DNA of 64,000 nt from Acholoe squamosa. Lineage: Eukaryota; Annelida; Polychaeta; Phyllodocida; Polynoidae. The stretch is from assembly GCA_949317995.1 (NCBI GenBank), contig OX439035.1:78475459-78539458 (forward strand), given 5' to 3'. The notes beneath the pieces were generated by a model. It worked only from the letters and a program-made list of their open reading frames with translations, made no database searches and was not told the origin of the DNA. Of the stretch, positions 25,225 to 37,541 are shown piece after piece. Each line of letters begins with the position of its first letter. The first letter of the stretch is position 1. The position numbers and the translations under genes were made by a program.

Positions 25225-27855
25225 TCAGGACAAAGCCTTGTCAATAGCGGCCGTTATCTTGCCCAGCTTAGCATTGTTGTTCACGTACCCATCGCCATTC
25301 TGAATCAAACGACAATTATTTCTTTGATTTCAATTTGGCCATGACAAAATTTAAGCACCGACTTGGGAATCAATTGATGATTACTGGTGTGCTTTTAAAA
25401 CTATAAAACTAAAAATACTAGCTAACATAACATCCATCAATATTGGAACTCTCATCGTACTTTTGTTGTGACTTGGGATTCCAGTACTTCACTCACAGTA
25501 CGCGATAATTTTCTAGGTAAAATTGACTGCTAAAATGAAGGTAAAGGCTAGGCCTTAGGCCTACGTGTAATTGACTACTATGTCCTATGTTCAATGGCGA
25601 CCACAGAATCTCTATTCTTTTATTCATTCTGCTGCCCTTCAAGGGTTGATGTGATGCCATTTCCTGATCCGTTGTATCTTAAGGTGAACTGGTGCTATGT
25701 GGCACTGAAAGGGTTAATGACCACTGGTGCATGAAGGCTGGAAGAAATAGACTAATCCCCTATTGTTAATGGCCACTGAACTGGTACACAACCTAATCTC
25801 TGTCTCTGAGGTGTAAATGCTACCCATACCATCTACATGGCCTATGGGCTACCTTCAACTATATTATATACCAAAAACATATACACCAACACCAATGTGT
25901 ACAGAGACAGAGTATGGGCCATATTTCCCTCTTTGTCCCTATGTCTGTCAGAATCCCTCTTTGTTTCAATGTGGTTTTGTGCCTCTGTCTATGTATATAT
26001 AAGTATGTGATTGACGTCTAGTCAATCACATAATAAGGAGATATCTGAGATGCCCAGAACTGTTCCAAAACCTGTGATGATAGTATGCCATATTATTATT
26101 GACCATATGCGTAATGCCCAGCCTCCAGTGCATACCTTCTTAGAATGGATGAGTTCATTGTTGACGTGCACTTCAAAGTAGCCAGTGACCCCAGGAGTTG
26201 CCTCATACCTCTGAAAAAGAAGGAAATGATTTCTATAGATTTGACGTCTACGCACAAACTACAAAGTTGTGAATTTCTTGCACATTCGTAGGTATATATT
26301 AGTATCTATCATAATTCTCTTGTATAAGCCATGGCTTATACCAGAATCCAAATCAAAATTAGGCTTATAGGATCTGCCAAATGAAGGGGTGCGGCTTATA
26401 CGAGGGTATTTGGCATTATAGAACAAAAATAAAAGTCGGGGGTGCGGCTTATACGAGGGTGCGGCTTATACGAGAGAATTTACGGTATTAACCTAAAACC
26501 TATAGGGCATTAGCACATTAGGCTATGGAGGCCGCCATTAGACCCCGACTGCACTATGACTAACACCTTCAGCCCCCGTCTCCGCAGTAAATGCCAGGGA
26601 TGCTTCCCATTGGTCAATAATACAATAGCCATGTGCCGTAAATGTGCCGCAGCTAATACGTGGAACTACTGAAAGTCAAACCCCAGGTAAGACTTACAGC
26701 ATTCTCGCAAAGTAGGAATGCTGTTTATAAAACCATATGCTTGGTTTTATAAGTTAGAAAAATACTAGAATGTCACAGTGAAACCTAAATATTCACGCCT
26801 TCAATTGGTCAAAAATGTTGATATACACAGTCATGTATCAAAAAGACACCTAAGAATAAGTTGGCCAAGGAGTTTGTTGCAGTGATTATCAACGAATACC
26901 TAATCATAAGAAATTTTCAGATGGAAAATCCAGAATAGCCTAGAGTTACATACCCATTCGAGATCGCCTCGAAACTGATCCTCCAACTGGGACTTCAGTT
27001 TTTGGTACTAATATGAAAAAGAAAAGTTCAACATAAATACATTAGTACTGTACCTGATATACAGAAGCAGTGTTAGTTAGCACATGTATCTCGACTAGAA
27101 TTTAACTTGTGTTTCCTAAGTTACCATTTACTGTCATCTGGTGTGCTTAGTTAGGTGAGGCCTGGATGCATGCAGCGACTGAGGGGGACAATTTCACTAT
27201 ACTCTTTTTCGAGGTTGTGGGATGTCTTATGGACACAGCCATTGCTGAAGCTGGTTATCAGCGGTTATCACTAACAACAGTTATCAGATGTGTACCTTCT
27301 ACCCCCGCAAAGTCTGCAGTGAATAGTAGGGATTATCCCACAGAGTGGCTTTTAAGCCAGGGGTAGCTATGCTATATATTAGGACCTCGCTTGCAGGTTG
27401 CCATTCTTACAGCGACCACCGTGGAGGTAGGAGTTAGCCTCCTTACCCTCCATGGCACAAAGCTTGCAAAAGAGACCAGCGAGCAAGCCGGCCTCACGGA
27501 ACCTACACAGCGAAAGCCATGGCATTAAGCCATAGGGGTAGCCCACCTGTTCGCATTACTCTCTACCCGCCCTATTTCACGGGATAATCTAACTCAAAAT
27601 GGCTATGACAAATACATGACAACCTGCAAGCGAGGTCCTGCTATATAGAATAGCTACCCCTATGGCTTACTGTCATAGCTCTTAGGAATAATTTATATTA
27701 GACTACACAAGTTAGGTTTAATATTCAATTACTTCATGAGCTGATGATTAATCCCTCATTCGGTCAATACAACCAAACATCTCATACATTACAAACAAAC
27801 ATTATAAATCCTATGATTTAGTTGACATACCTTAGAGCCGTACCCTCAGGCACCA
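25225..27855 (-). CDS. SELENOW: selenoprotein W, Sec-containing, 5' exon not located
   Basis: A small thioredoxin-fold redox protein of the cytosol with a CxxU active site. Exons on the minus strand: 27855-27831, 27007-26954, 26210-26136 and 25299-25225, all phase 0 at their ends with AG/GT borders. The first found exon reads T GGT GCC TGA GGG TAC, so a preceding TG gives C-G-A-U; the Sec UGA is 27848-27846. The following exons read YQKLKSQLEDQF, then TGYFEVHVNNELIHSKK, then NGDGYVNNNAKLGKITAAI ending KALS and TGA. Recalled vertebrate SELENOW has CGAUGYKSKY, TGFFEVMVAGKLIHSKK and GDGYVD in the same order. Length after the Sec fits the family. The start exon, about ten residues ending in Tyr-Cys, was not identified. 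A SECIS lies downstream at 24105-24175. Confidence 0.92.
26307..26487. mobile_element. MITE related to the CGTATAAGGCGC family
   Basis: The right end is GAGAGAATTTACGGTA and the interior repeats GTGCGGCTTATACGAG; the left end near ATTCTCTTGTATAAGCC is weaker. It lies in a selenoprotein W intron. Confidence 0.6.
27353..27669. mobile_element. 317-bp MITE with roughly 45-bp inverted ends
   Basis: Left arm: TAAGCCAGGGGTAGCTAT, then GGACCTCGCTTGCAGGTTG. The right arm, ending at 27669, is its inverted copy. It lies in the intron just 3' of the Sec exon of selenoprotein W. No frame inside resembles a transposase. Confidence 0.75.
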
Positions 27856-28079
27856 CTGCAATGAGATGAGAGAAAATCATGTATTAATGATGAGTCATTT
27901 AACACGCACATTATATAATGCTAATTCTAATCCGGTCATCTTCTATTGTGAACTGGCTTCTCTGCAACAACACATAATACTCAAGGTTCTCTCCACATGA
28001 TACCGGCGTGCCACATGCATCCTTTTCTCTGGTGCCAGTGTAATGTTATACAAGCATCACCCCCCGTGTCATTTTCAAC

Positions 28080-28319
28080 TACCATAAACTCCCGCGTATA
28101 AGACGCGTCCTCTACGCCAAACAAATGCCTGGTGCATCTTATAGGATCTACTGAAGTTTGGGATGCGTCCTATACGAGGGGTAATTTTAATATAGAAATG
28201 TACTAATCTTACAAATTTCAGCCTTAAAATGTGCGTCTTATACGCGAAAATGCATGTGCTGAGTTTGGGGTGTGTCTTATATGCGCAGCGTGTCTTCTAC
28301 GTTTACGGAGTTTACGGTA
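28080..28319. mobile_element. MITE, CGTATAAGGCGC family, subtype 2-like
   Basis: Ends are TACCATAAACTCCCGCG and ACGGAGTTTACGGTA, with internal GCGTCTTATACGCG motifs. It lies about 230 bases upstream of the Sec exon of selenoprotein W. Confidence 0.7.
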
Positions 28320-29110
28320 AATATACCACATAATTAGGCCATAATTTTTGAACAAACACTGGCAGATACATGTACTAGCTTCAAAAACTGGCCAAATCCT
28401 CTCAACTCCTTTCCTGGGAAATCTTTGGTTAATCGTTATAAAAAAAAAATAATAAAAAATTCACCCTCTCCACATATGTGATGTGCAGAATCCATTGACA
28501 AAAGAAAAATTTTTAAAAAATCAAAAAAAAAAATCGCCCTCCCTCTCCATTTTTCAAAATGAAAATCCATAGACTAACTTTTTAATTTGGTGTGGCCTGA
28601 TGGACTAAATCACTGACAAATAGTGACTGAAGTGACCTAATACAAGTCATGTGCATTTTTACGGGAATTCAGTATCAGTACTTACGAGTTCAACTGCCTC
28701 CAAAATCGTGAAAAGTAGGCTTTTTTATAGTCTTTAAAATGGTCCAAGGTTAGGGGGGGCGCTTATTAGGGGGAGGGCGCTTATAATTATTAGGTCGAAT
28801 ACGATACTATCTAACTGCTGACAAACAGTGACTAAGTAGTTGAGTCTGTAGGGTTGTCATGACTTTTCTGATGCATGGCGACATAAAGCATTATGCAGCC
28901 CTAAGCATTAATCATTGGTCGTGTTCAGAAAATACAGGGCTTTATTGATGCATCATGACGACATATAGCACTCCAATAAGTGTCGGCATGATACTTCATA
29001 CACCACTGCAACGAGTATTCAAGCGACTGATATCGCTGGTAACTCAGAAAGCATAGGTCTCGCAATTTTGACACTCTCTTGCCGAGTCTTGGAGTTCAAT
29101 ATCCCAGACA

Positions 29111-29386
29111 ATGAAAAAACGTAGTTCATATGAGGGATTAATCATCAATCATGTCTTCTTACATTGTAACATGCCCGAGATGAGAAACGCACGGTCAGTG
29201 TTTGAAACAAAATACCTCAAGTTCGTTGACTACTATAAAAGACATGATGACACTAGGAAACTTTCTCAAATACTAGCAGTGGCCCCATATTGCAAATCAT
29301 CTAAAAGGCCAGGAGCTGTAAACTGTATATGTGGCCAGGTGAGGGAAAATATGCCTCCTGGGGAGAAATGGCTTTTTAAGGTTTAA
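29111..29386 (+). pseudogene. possible LINE C-terminal fragment
   Basis: The 91-residue frame contains NHVFLHCNMPEMRNAR and CICGQV. The HxxLxC-type pattern resembles the Cys/His tail after the reverse transcriptase of many non-LTR elements. No domain beyond that is visible and no ends were found, so this is tentative. Confidence 0.3.
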
Positions 29387-30890
29387 GTCATGGGCTTTAA
29401 AATGAGATATCTTGAGCTAAAATATCCCTGATAGTTTTGCTGTAATTGCTCGTCAAACTTAGGTTGGTGTGTACAACTGAAAATAGGAAATAAGCTCTAG
29501 ATGCATTATATCCTATCATAAACACTAATAATGCAAAAAATACAGTTTTGTAGAAAAATAACCAAATAACAGTAATGTTTTTGCCATAAAATTAGTTCTA
29601 GAGGGAATTTTTGAGCTCTGTTTTCGGTTCTGGGTTCCTGAGGGGATTTTAAAAAAGGATTGTGGGAAAAATTCCCAATTGGAATAGGGGAGTGGTTTCC
29701 ATGACAACCAGAAATTGTGTTATCTACCAATTTTTTATGTTTCCATGGCAACCAACATTCCAAAAATGGAAAATTTTCAGTGGTGATGGAATGATTTTAA
29801 GCATATACCACTGGATTTCACATCAAAAATGCATCTAAAGCTTTTTATAGCATATTTGTCAGTGTTTTACCCATATACTGCCCCCTGGTGGCCAAAACCA
29901 GTACTAAAAATCCCCCCCCCCCCCCCGAGGCACGTTCTCCCCTGTTGGGCCACATATACTCAGATATAAAATCTGTCTACAACATTGTAAATGAAAACCT
30001 GGTGCTGACATAAGTGTACCTGTACATTAGTCAATAAAGCCATCTTGAATCTGAATCTTGAATCTATGTATGATCATTTGCATGACACCCAACCTGGCCT
30101 GACCTGACACCCAAACTGACACCTCAATAGGATTACATTGACAAAGCGTCTTACATCCATTTTGAGATGACCTACTTTTTTGAAACCTTAATATCAGAAA
30201 GATAAGAACCAGATAACAGGTAACCATTACACCTCTATGATCCTGAATATGTACACTATTTCATGACAGGTTTCATTTTCTCTCATATCTAACCATTTTC
30301 ATGTTATTTGAGGTTGAAGTGAACAGTCCCATCTCTGAAACAGGCATTTTCAGTTCTTAAAGTGACACCCTGCCCCCACCTGTCTCTAAAAACTCGGAAC
30401 TTTCCGAGTTGATCAAGACCCACCAGGACAACATTCCTGCATCGTGACAAGCAATGTGCATGGTGAATTATTGCACTATCCAGCCGTTAAAGAATTAATA
30501 AAACTGTAATGTTGTAGATTTTAATAGAATAGTAGAGAATAGTCCTGTGAGACATGGCCTGGCGACTTGTTTAAGTTGGTGATAGAATTATTCAGATTTA
30601 TTATGTAGAAGAACCATTGGAGTAAATCAGGACTAAAAGTGTAGTTATTGTAAGGCCATGGTGGTGAGTTCCGCATATATAGTTGAACTTATTACACGAC
30701 TTCTGTGATTTTGGGTGCTTTTTCTGGATATTCCCATGCACATACCTGTCGATATTGCATGGCATGATGCATGCATCATGACTTTTGTAAGGTGTGCGGT
30801 TATCCAAGGATAACAGGCACCCAGTGCTATTATCCATGGATAACATGTCTCCTTACATGTCATACGTTACATGTTAAAACCTACGAAATA
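29387..30890. other. gene-free stretch
   Basis: AT-rich DNA with a poly(C) run at about 29911-29926. I see no exon, RNA gene or paired repeat here. Confidence 0.35.
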
Positions 30891-30895
30891 TTCAT

Positions 30896-30972
30896 TGCCA
30901 GGGTAGGGGTCAAACCTGCACTCTACTGATCCCAAATCCAACTCCCTATGCATTGCGCCACAGGGACTGACG
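30896..30972 (-). repeat. tRNA-like segment, minus strand
   Basis: On the minus strand TGGCGCAATGC resembles box A and GTTTGACCC resembles box B with one change. It probably represents a tRNA-derived SINE head. Confidence 0.45.
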
Positions 30973-31069
30973 AGAAACAGTGTGTTTGCTTGGTTAGAAT
31001 GCCACCAGCTGCTGCTCCCATAACGGCGACGACTGCGGGACATGTTCAAACCAAACCAAGCCAAGCCGG

Positions 31070-31340
31070 GCTGTGTGTACTGGTGGTCTAGTGGGTAGCG
31101 CTCAGCTTGTAGAGGTAGGCGGGATGAGTCCCGGTTCGGGCGTACATTTTTTTTCACAGTATGTAAACACACTATGGCTGGCTTCAAGTACCGGGGAGGG
31201 AAAGATTTTTGTTTTCAAATTATATTTAGACCAAACCAACAGCTGCCGGGCGCCGAAGTGTGTATACCGATCGTGTACACACACTATGGCAGGCTTCGAG
31301 TCCTGGGGAGGGGAAACAATTTTTGTTTTCAACTTGAATT
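31070..31340 (+). repeat. tRNA-like head followed by two tandem units
   Basis: Box A TGGTCTAGTGG and a box B-like GTTCGGGC lie at about 31082-31136. They are followed by two similar units of about 105 bp that begin ACACACTATGGC and contain TTTTTGTTTTCAA. This looks like a SINE with a tandemly repeated body. Confidence 0.5.
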
Positions 31341-31769
31341 TATTGATATTCTATTGATTATCTATTGATATTGTTTAATAAAATAAGTAGTTAATGGATA
31401 TGTCATATATATCATATACATTCATTAATTACTTGTTCAATACACCCCCTCCCCTACATGCCTAGGAGACTGTAGAACAGTGTATGTTAAAGAACTGGAC
31501 TATATGTATACTACACTCTACTGGTGGTCGGCATTGAATGGTTCTAATATGTCTGGAACTACTGATGTCAATACAGATGCTGTAGGGCTAAAGGTATATG
31601 AGTGGCAAGTGTGTGTTGTCAACTACTCTTTAATAGGCGTTGTAGGCCTACTCTCACCCAGGCTTGACCCATCCAGCCCAAAAATGTGTGTGTAAATGGT
31701 CAGGTAGCTATACCATGAGTCGAAATTAGTTCACTGGTTTGTTTGCCTGCAGAGACCTTTTTCCCCCCA

Positions 31770-31922
31770 AATCGTAACCTTTCTTCTGGTACCAAAATTA
31801 TTAATCTGCGATAAAAATAAGGTCCCCTGGCACTGATTATACCAAGCAAAACACTGTTTTTAGTTGGGACTATTTAGGTGTCCTAGGCTTACCTGGGCGG
31901 ATTACTACCGTGACACCTCGAG
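31770..31922 (+). repeat. dispersed repeat, copy 1
   Basis: It matches 48753-48902 closely in the same orientation, including CTGCGATAAAAATAAGGTCC. No ends or frame were recognised. Confidence 0.65.
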
Positions 31923-32473
31923 GCGTTCGGGTAGCGGTTTTCTTACATTTTGCAGTGCATTGTGGGTGGGGGTGACCTTGAACACTAACTACACAACCTT
32001 AGCTTGTTCCCTCCTTCCCTTTCCACCCCAGCCAGGTCTGGCTAGGTACCAGTCCTTAACTATGCTTGGGAGGGTAGTAAGTTGACTTGGGGATCAACAT
32101 TGACCCACATGGGGAGGACCAATAGGGGGTGGCCTTACAAACCAGCATTGATCCCTCGGCTGTACTCCGAACGCCTTGACTGTAGACCATCTCGTCATTC
32201 AGCATTGGTCACAACCCCCCCCCCCCAAATTGGTAACCCCTTCTGCTCTGTAGACAGGCTACACCAAGTTTAGCATTGCTCTCTTCATAGAGATTTACGG
32301 AGATTTTAAACATTGAATATCGTTTTTAAATACAGAAAATGTGACCCAAATCTACTATAACCCCCTGAGATGAAAGCTCTACAGCATATATGTAGCGGTT
32401 TCAGAACAAATGCTAATGCTAATATGCCAAATGATGAAATGATCTGCGAATAAAATTAAAAGTATGATGTATG

Positions 32474-34067
32474 GAAAACGATGCTATTCCACATGGAGAT
32501 CTGCTCAACTCTAACAGCTATCGCGTTATGAGCACTTTGATTTGAAAAGTGCTCTTATATAGTACCCCCCCTCTTTTCCATAGCGATGTGATGTCACAGG
32601 GTAACATGGTTACCATGTTGCATGGACACAGCCTAGTTAGTCAACAATATTGTTTTGTTGGCTTGGTAAGGCCAGTAAACCACAACAGAATGTGATTTTG
32701 GTGAGGGAAAGCGGTTTCATCTTGTGAATCCTCAGGCTGTATGGGAGTTTAATTCAAAATAAAGTCAAAGTTGAAAATATTTGATAGAAAACAAGCGGTG
32801 TCCTGTGGTAGGGCCACAGGAACTTTCAAAAAATATCCAAAGTAGGTCAAAGTTTGGCCAAGGGGTTGGGGATTTTTGATTTTATAAATAATGTGTATTT
32901 ATTCAAAGATTGGGAACACGGCTGTGAAAATACAGTGTAGCATTCTATGGTTCAGCGATGTGGCCAATCAGCATTTTCGGGGTGGAAAACGCTGTTGGTT
33001 GGTGTGTCCCAAAAGGCCCTAACTGTATTAGAGGGGGGAGCCGAATAGGACATGGTCCAGGCCGGCGTACTTTTTATTATTAAAAGTCGGGGTGACTAAG
33101 TTGTTAGGATTCTAAAAATTTGCTTTACGTGACTAGGACAAGCAAAGTCACCCCCCGCTGTGAGCTGGGGATGTCTAAATAAACCGTGGTGCATCCATCA
33201 CATTCAATCCCACTGGTGAGATTGTATGTAATCGATGGATCCAGTTCATCTTGATCAAGTCCCGCAGGTATTTGGATTTAGAACCCCGAGGGGGGGCATA
33301 GACAAAATCCAACACATGTAATTCTATTGGGTATGTTTTGGGGTCCTTTGGGTCTCCATGATCCGGTTTATTGAAATGCCTGGCAATTTCATAATCCGGG
33401 TCATTTTGCTTTACTCTCCCAAAGTGTACACCCAATCGAGTTTTGAGGGGACCGAGGGTCTGGCCGACATATTGTATGTCGCATTTGGTACATGTTATGC
33501 AATAGATGAGGTTGGAGCTCGAGCAGCACACATTGTATCTACTGATGTACTCTCTCCCATTGGCTGAGCATCGTACTCGACCAGTGGTATTCAGTTTAGG
33601 GCAGTAAGTACAGGATTTAGGTCTAAGGCACCTGTTCTTATTGGGGAGTGGTTTTGGTCGCGCTTCCACTGGCCTCATTTTGGCCCTCACCAGGACATCC
33701 TTTATGCTTTTTGGTTTCCTAAAGGAGCCTATGAATGACTGAGTGTGTACGTTGCGGGTTGTACATGATTTGCCAAGCATGTCCCAATTCTTCTGCACCA
33801 ATGCTTTCAGGCCCATGAAGCCTGGATTGTAAGTGGTGCAAAGAATGTTGGGAATGGGTTCGTCATTTTTGATTTTGGGGATCAAAAGTTCGTCTCTATT
33901 CCTGTGGTAGGCCTTAAGGAAGGCCTCCCCCAGGAAGTGTAGGGGGTATCCACGGCGGGCAAAGTTGAGCCCTTTGATGATACAGTGTTTGATGAACTCT
34001 TGTTCATCAGAGCAAATCCGTCTCAATCTCAGAAATTGTCCATAGGGTATGCCCCTCAGACAAAAAA
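32474..34067 (-). mobile_element. 5'-truncated Penelope-like element with GIY-YIG endonuclease
   Basis: The minus-strand frame 34062-33175 encodes the end of a Penelope-like polyprotein. It starts with the linker RGIPYGQFLRLRRICS, has a Cys cluster (CLRPKSCTYC), then a GIY-YIG nuclease: NLIYCITCTKC, QYVGQTLGPLKTRLGVH and ARHFNKPDHG. The frame is open to its natural stop. A 22-bp direct repeat (AAAATTAAAAGTATGATG plus TATG) flanks the element at 32452-32473 and 34068-34089, so the insertion is bounded. The reverse transcriptase is missing through 5' truncation. About 700 bases of 3' non-coding sequence include a hairpin at 32530-32554 (GAGCACTTT/AAAGTGCTC). Confidence 0.9.
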
Positions 34068-34095
34068 AAAATTAAAAGTATGATGTATGTTCTGA

Positions 34096-34295
34096 AAATC
34101 CCTTTACTGATAGGTAAGTACACACACTGTAGTTATTACATTATATTATTGTGCAGGAATAGTGTATAGCAGAGGAGCCACAAAGAAAAATAGACTATGG
34201 GTCCTCCCTATGCTTCACACCGTGGCGACTCTGAACCATACACAAGTCAACTAGTCTCATTAAGTACTACTTAGAGTCGCTGCGCTAATTATCAT
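34096..34295 (-). repeat. inverted copy of the INTS7-intron repeat at 7192-7386
   Basis: Shared features include GTAATAACAAC-like and GGCTCCTCTGCTAT segments read on the minus strand. It begins just beyond the Penelope-like element. Confidence 0.6.
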
Positions 34296-35059
34296 TGGTC
34301 TTATTAGTACCGGATGTTGTAGGTACATTAGATTAGTGAAAGGCCAATTAGTGTGTAGCGTGAGGCGTTGCTGTGGTCATTATACATGTAGGTGATATTA
34401 GTACTAGATGACTTAGATGTACATGTAAATAACCAGTCCCAATCATATCCAAAAACTGTTCCGATCCTTCACAAGAGACGCCTGCTCCCAGCTGGTGAGC
34501 TAACTAAAGATGCCGTCTTACATGAATACAATGACAGCTTTCAGTACCTATAGGCCCACCTGCACATTTTGAAATCATGGCAGAAGTCGTGCCAGTCCAG
34601 ATGCCTAATAATCGTCAGCCAATCACCAAGCGGGGGAAAGAGAAAGAAGCATTTGACAGGTATATGGCTTTGGGTATCTGGCCGAAAAAAGGATATATTC
34701 AGGAATTAAACGTGCAAAAAAAAATCACGGTAGGTAGCGTTGCCTGAATACAACACTTGATGGCAAAGGTGGATGAGCCCACTCCCTTGTGCTCAAACAC
34801 ACTCATCAGGGAGGCCCTGAAGAAATTCTGGGTCTGTATCCCGGGTCTGTATCAACCCAAGTCAGACAGTCAACAAGGCATTGATGAGGCTTCTTTCAGA
34901 TCCCAACACTGAAGGAACAGGTGCTGTCATTTCATTGGCTGATAATCAAACCAGCTAAGTCTGTATAGCAATGGTGGGAGCCATAATGCAGCTAAGATGA
35001 ACCATGACAACAGATTGGTGGCAAAAGACGCCAATACCATTATATAATCTCTACTCTAT

Positions 35060-35150
35060 TTGTCACAGTTCTTCACAAATTTAAGTTCAACCCTACAACC
35101 CCTTTGGATGCTAACTAAGGATGGTGTGAGCTTCATATGGCCAGAGACAG
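35060..35150 (+). pseudogene. short Ty3/gypsy-type pol fossil
   Basis: The frame reads FFTNLSSTLQPLWMLTKDG, matching the segment that links reverse transcriptase to RNase H in gypsy-type elements. Only this fragment is recognisable; the element is broken and old. Confidence 0.5.
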
Positions 35151-35362
35151 CTGGAGAGCCAAGGCCCTCTTTGTGTCAGCACCCACTTATAACTTTGAAA
35201 GGATCCTTCGAAAGGACCTTCTCAAGGAGTAAAAAGTTTAAATCTCTCTAAAGTTTCATGAATACGTAACACTTTATCACCAAGTTTAAAGTACCGTAAT
35301 TCATAGTTCTTACGCCCCTCTCTGAGTACTTTGAGTCTGATATAGCGAGTCTTTGACTTTGA

Positions 35363-35596
35363 TACTGTATAAGGCGCTGCTCGCATATAAGGCACACCCC
35401 CAACTCAGAGAATGCTAGTCCATGTATAAGGCGCACCTCTAAGGGCAGATTTTCGTTAATTTAGTACTGTTCTATAGTAAAAATACCCCCCTATAAGGCG
35501 CACCCCAAACTCAAGGCAATGTCCCTCCCACGTATAAGACTCAACAGCATTTTATTTGGGGTATAAGACGCGCCTTATACGCTGGAGATTACGGTA
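35363..35596. mobile_element. MITE, CGTATAAGGCGC family, subtype 2, inverted
   Basis: Its interior is the reverse complement of 13560-13805, and its right end is CGCTGGAGATTACGGTA. The left end (TACTGTATAAGGCGC) is slightly degraded. Confidence 0.75.
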
Positions 35597-35866
35597 TAAT
35601 ACGTACCATATGAGTCTTTGAGTTTGATATGATAAGAGTCTTTAGTTTGATGCTTTGCTCAATTATGAAATATAGAGAATAGAACCTTTAGTCTATAAAC
35701 TTTATGATAATACAGATAACTTGGGTTTTAATGATAATGAACAAAACTAAACTTATGGAGAACTGTTACTAGCATGTCATCCACTTATGAACCTTCAGCG
35801 TTCATGCCCGTAATCTAGTCCTTAAACCTGTCTGGTTTGCGGATCTCTCGACCCAACCTAGACTAA

Positions 35867-36098
35867 GGGGGGGGGGGTCAAAATAATTTTATCTGTTTTC
35901 AGTGAAAAAGCCCACATGTTTATACATGTACTATATGTAGGTTAAAAGCTGAAAGGGCGATTTTTGTGCCCTATGTCTATGCCCAAGGCTATGGCCATGG
36001 AGAGGAGAGTCTTGAGAGGGGGGGAGGTCAATTTTTTTTTTGCGCATCTGCGCACAAACCCACCAACCCCCCTTCCAAGATGAAAGATGATCACTCCC
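35867..36098. mobile_element. degraded MITE of the GGGAGTGGTC family
   Basis: The right end GATGATCACTCCC with TTA border is recognisable and the left end is a poly(G) run after TAA. The interior shares the 'GTGAAAAAGCCC' and 'GCGCATCTGCGC' style of the family. Confidence 0.5.
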
Positions 36099-36193
36099 TT
36101 AGTCAAGGCTTTAGAGTTGGACAAAGTCAACCCAGTCATAATGGTCAAACCCCTAGGCTAGCCTAGGCCTAGCTCACGGAGATGAGAGTAAAC

Positions 36194-37277
36194 CGGGGTG
36201 ACTTTAATTCACCCCAAAAAGTGTTGTTTTGATGCCTACAAATACTATCTAGGCCCTTGGAACAAGGAATATAGCATCAAACATTTTCTATAACACAAAA
36301 TGATTATTCTATGCTATTTAAAATTGGACGATTCATGAGAATTTGCATGAAAAAAATTTAAAACAATAATTATGATTTTTTAACAAAAATTACGCATAAT
36401 ATAGGGAAACTTTCATCTGGGCATCTAAGTCTATCATACATAGCATATCTTTTCTACCCCAAAGTGAAGAATTGTCACACTGGTATTTAAGATCCATGAG
36501 AAAAATAATGAAAAAATATAATTTTAGTGGAAAAAGTTACAATTTTTTATTTTTAGAGGATTTTTTAGTAAAAAATGGGGTGACTTTGGCTCACAGTGTG
36601 ACTTTGGCTCAATTCATTCATTTGCCATAGTCTCGCACTGTATTTGACCTAATATTTAAGGTCCCTGTCACCTCAAAAATATAATCTGAATGGAATTTTA
36701 GTACTTCAGGGTTTAACTATCTCCAAACCGATGAATATTTGTGCTTCTGTCTAGTCAATAAATTTTGCAAAAGATGGAGGGGGCCCTTAAATGGAGACAG
36801 GTGCTTGTTAGGTAGAGCATGTTGAATCATACAACAAGCCTAAATTATTACCAGTATCTGTTTTTCATATCACTGAACATAATATTACATCATAGCCCTG
36901 ATATAATCTATAAATTCCAAGAATATCTGTAAAACAGTATTTATCTTATGAACCCTATCATGTGAGCCAGGACCTGGGTTGGGGGCCCGGGGTGGGGATG
37001 GGGGTTGGAAGGCAGGATGATAGGGGGGCAGGGCACCTATACCCAGGGCTTGCCACCCCCAGTCCATGGATGTCATATGATATGGGGGCACAGTGAAGAA
37101 AGTCCTTATTTATGACAGAATAGAGAGGTTGGCAATTAGGTTTTCAATCATAGGTTACATTGCAGTTTAAAAATTTCCTACAGAACTTGTAAAACCTATA
37201 TGGATGTAGTGTCTCTATGAAAAACCGATAACCAACCTTGAAAACTATTTAATCTCTTTTGAGCCAAAGTCACCCCG
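36194..37277. repeat. possible element with ends CGGGGTGACTTT
   Basis: CGGGGTGACTTT at 36194-36205 and its complement at 37266-37277 bound about 1.1 kb. GTGACTTTGGCTCA also recurs inside at about 36580 and 36600 and next to the right end. There is no coding frame. Confidence 0.4.
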
Positions 37278-37343
37278 AAGCCCAGTGACTTTGGCTCACT
37301 CAAAACAGTCCAATTTAATACCTTCCACATAATCTTTTTAGAA

Positions 37344-37345
<2 letters not shown>

Positions 37346-37405
<60 letters not shown>

Positions 37406-37541
37406 TCGCTTTTCGCTTCAGCAAGTTAGCTAATTCCGGTTCACAAGCACACATCAAGTCATTTGAATAGTTTATCAGCTTTAGCAAGTTAGCTAATCCA
37501 GTTCACAAGCTCACATTAAGTCATTTAGATAGCTAAATGTG
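37346..37541. repeat. (TA)n microsatellite followed by a 66-bp tandem duplication
   Basis: About 29 TA units at 37346-37403 are followed by two copies of a unit containing AGCAAGTTAGCTAAT and GTTCACAAGC. Confidence 0.85.

Noticed and set aside
32714-32734. Hammerhead-ribozyme-like core CTGAGGA...GAAA on the minus strand of the Penelope-like element
   Set aside because: Stem II would have only two pairs and a U-U next to the core, and no clear stem III or cleavage triplet follows. Penelope elements can carry such ribozymes, but this one is not supported.
36839-36870. Possible first exon of selenoprotein W (ATG AAA AAC AGA TAC TG on the minus strand)
   Set aside because: The phase fits, but the residues lack the expected hydrophobic strand before Tyr-Cys and it lies 9 kb upstream without other support.
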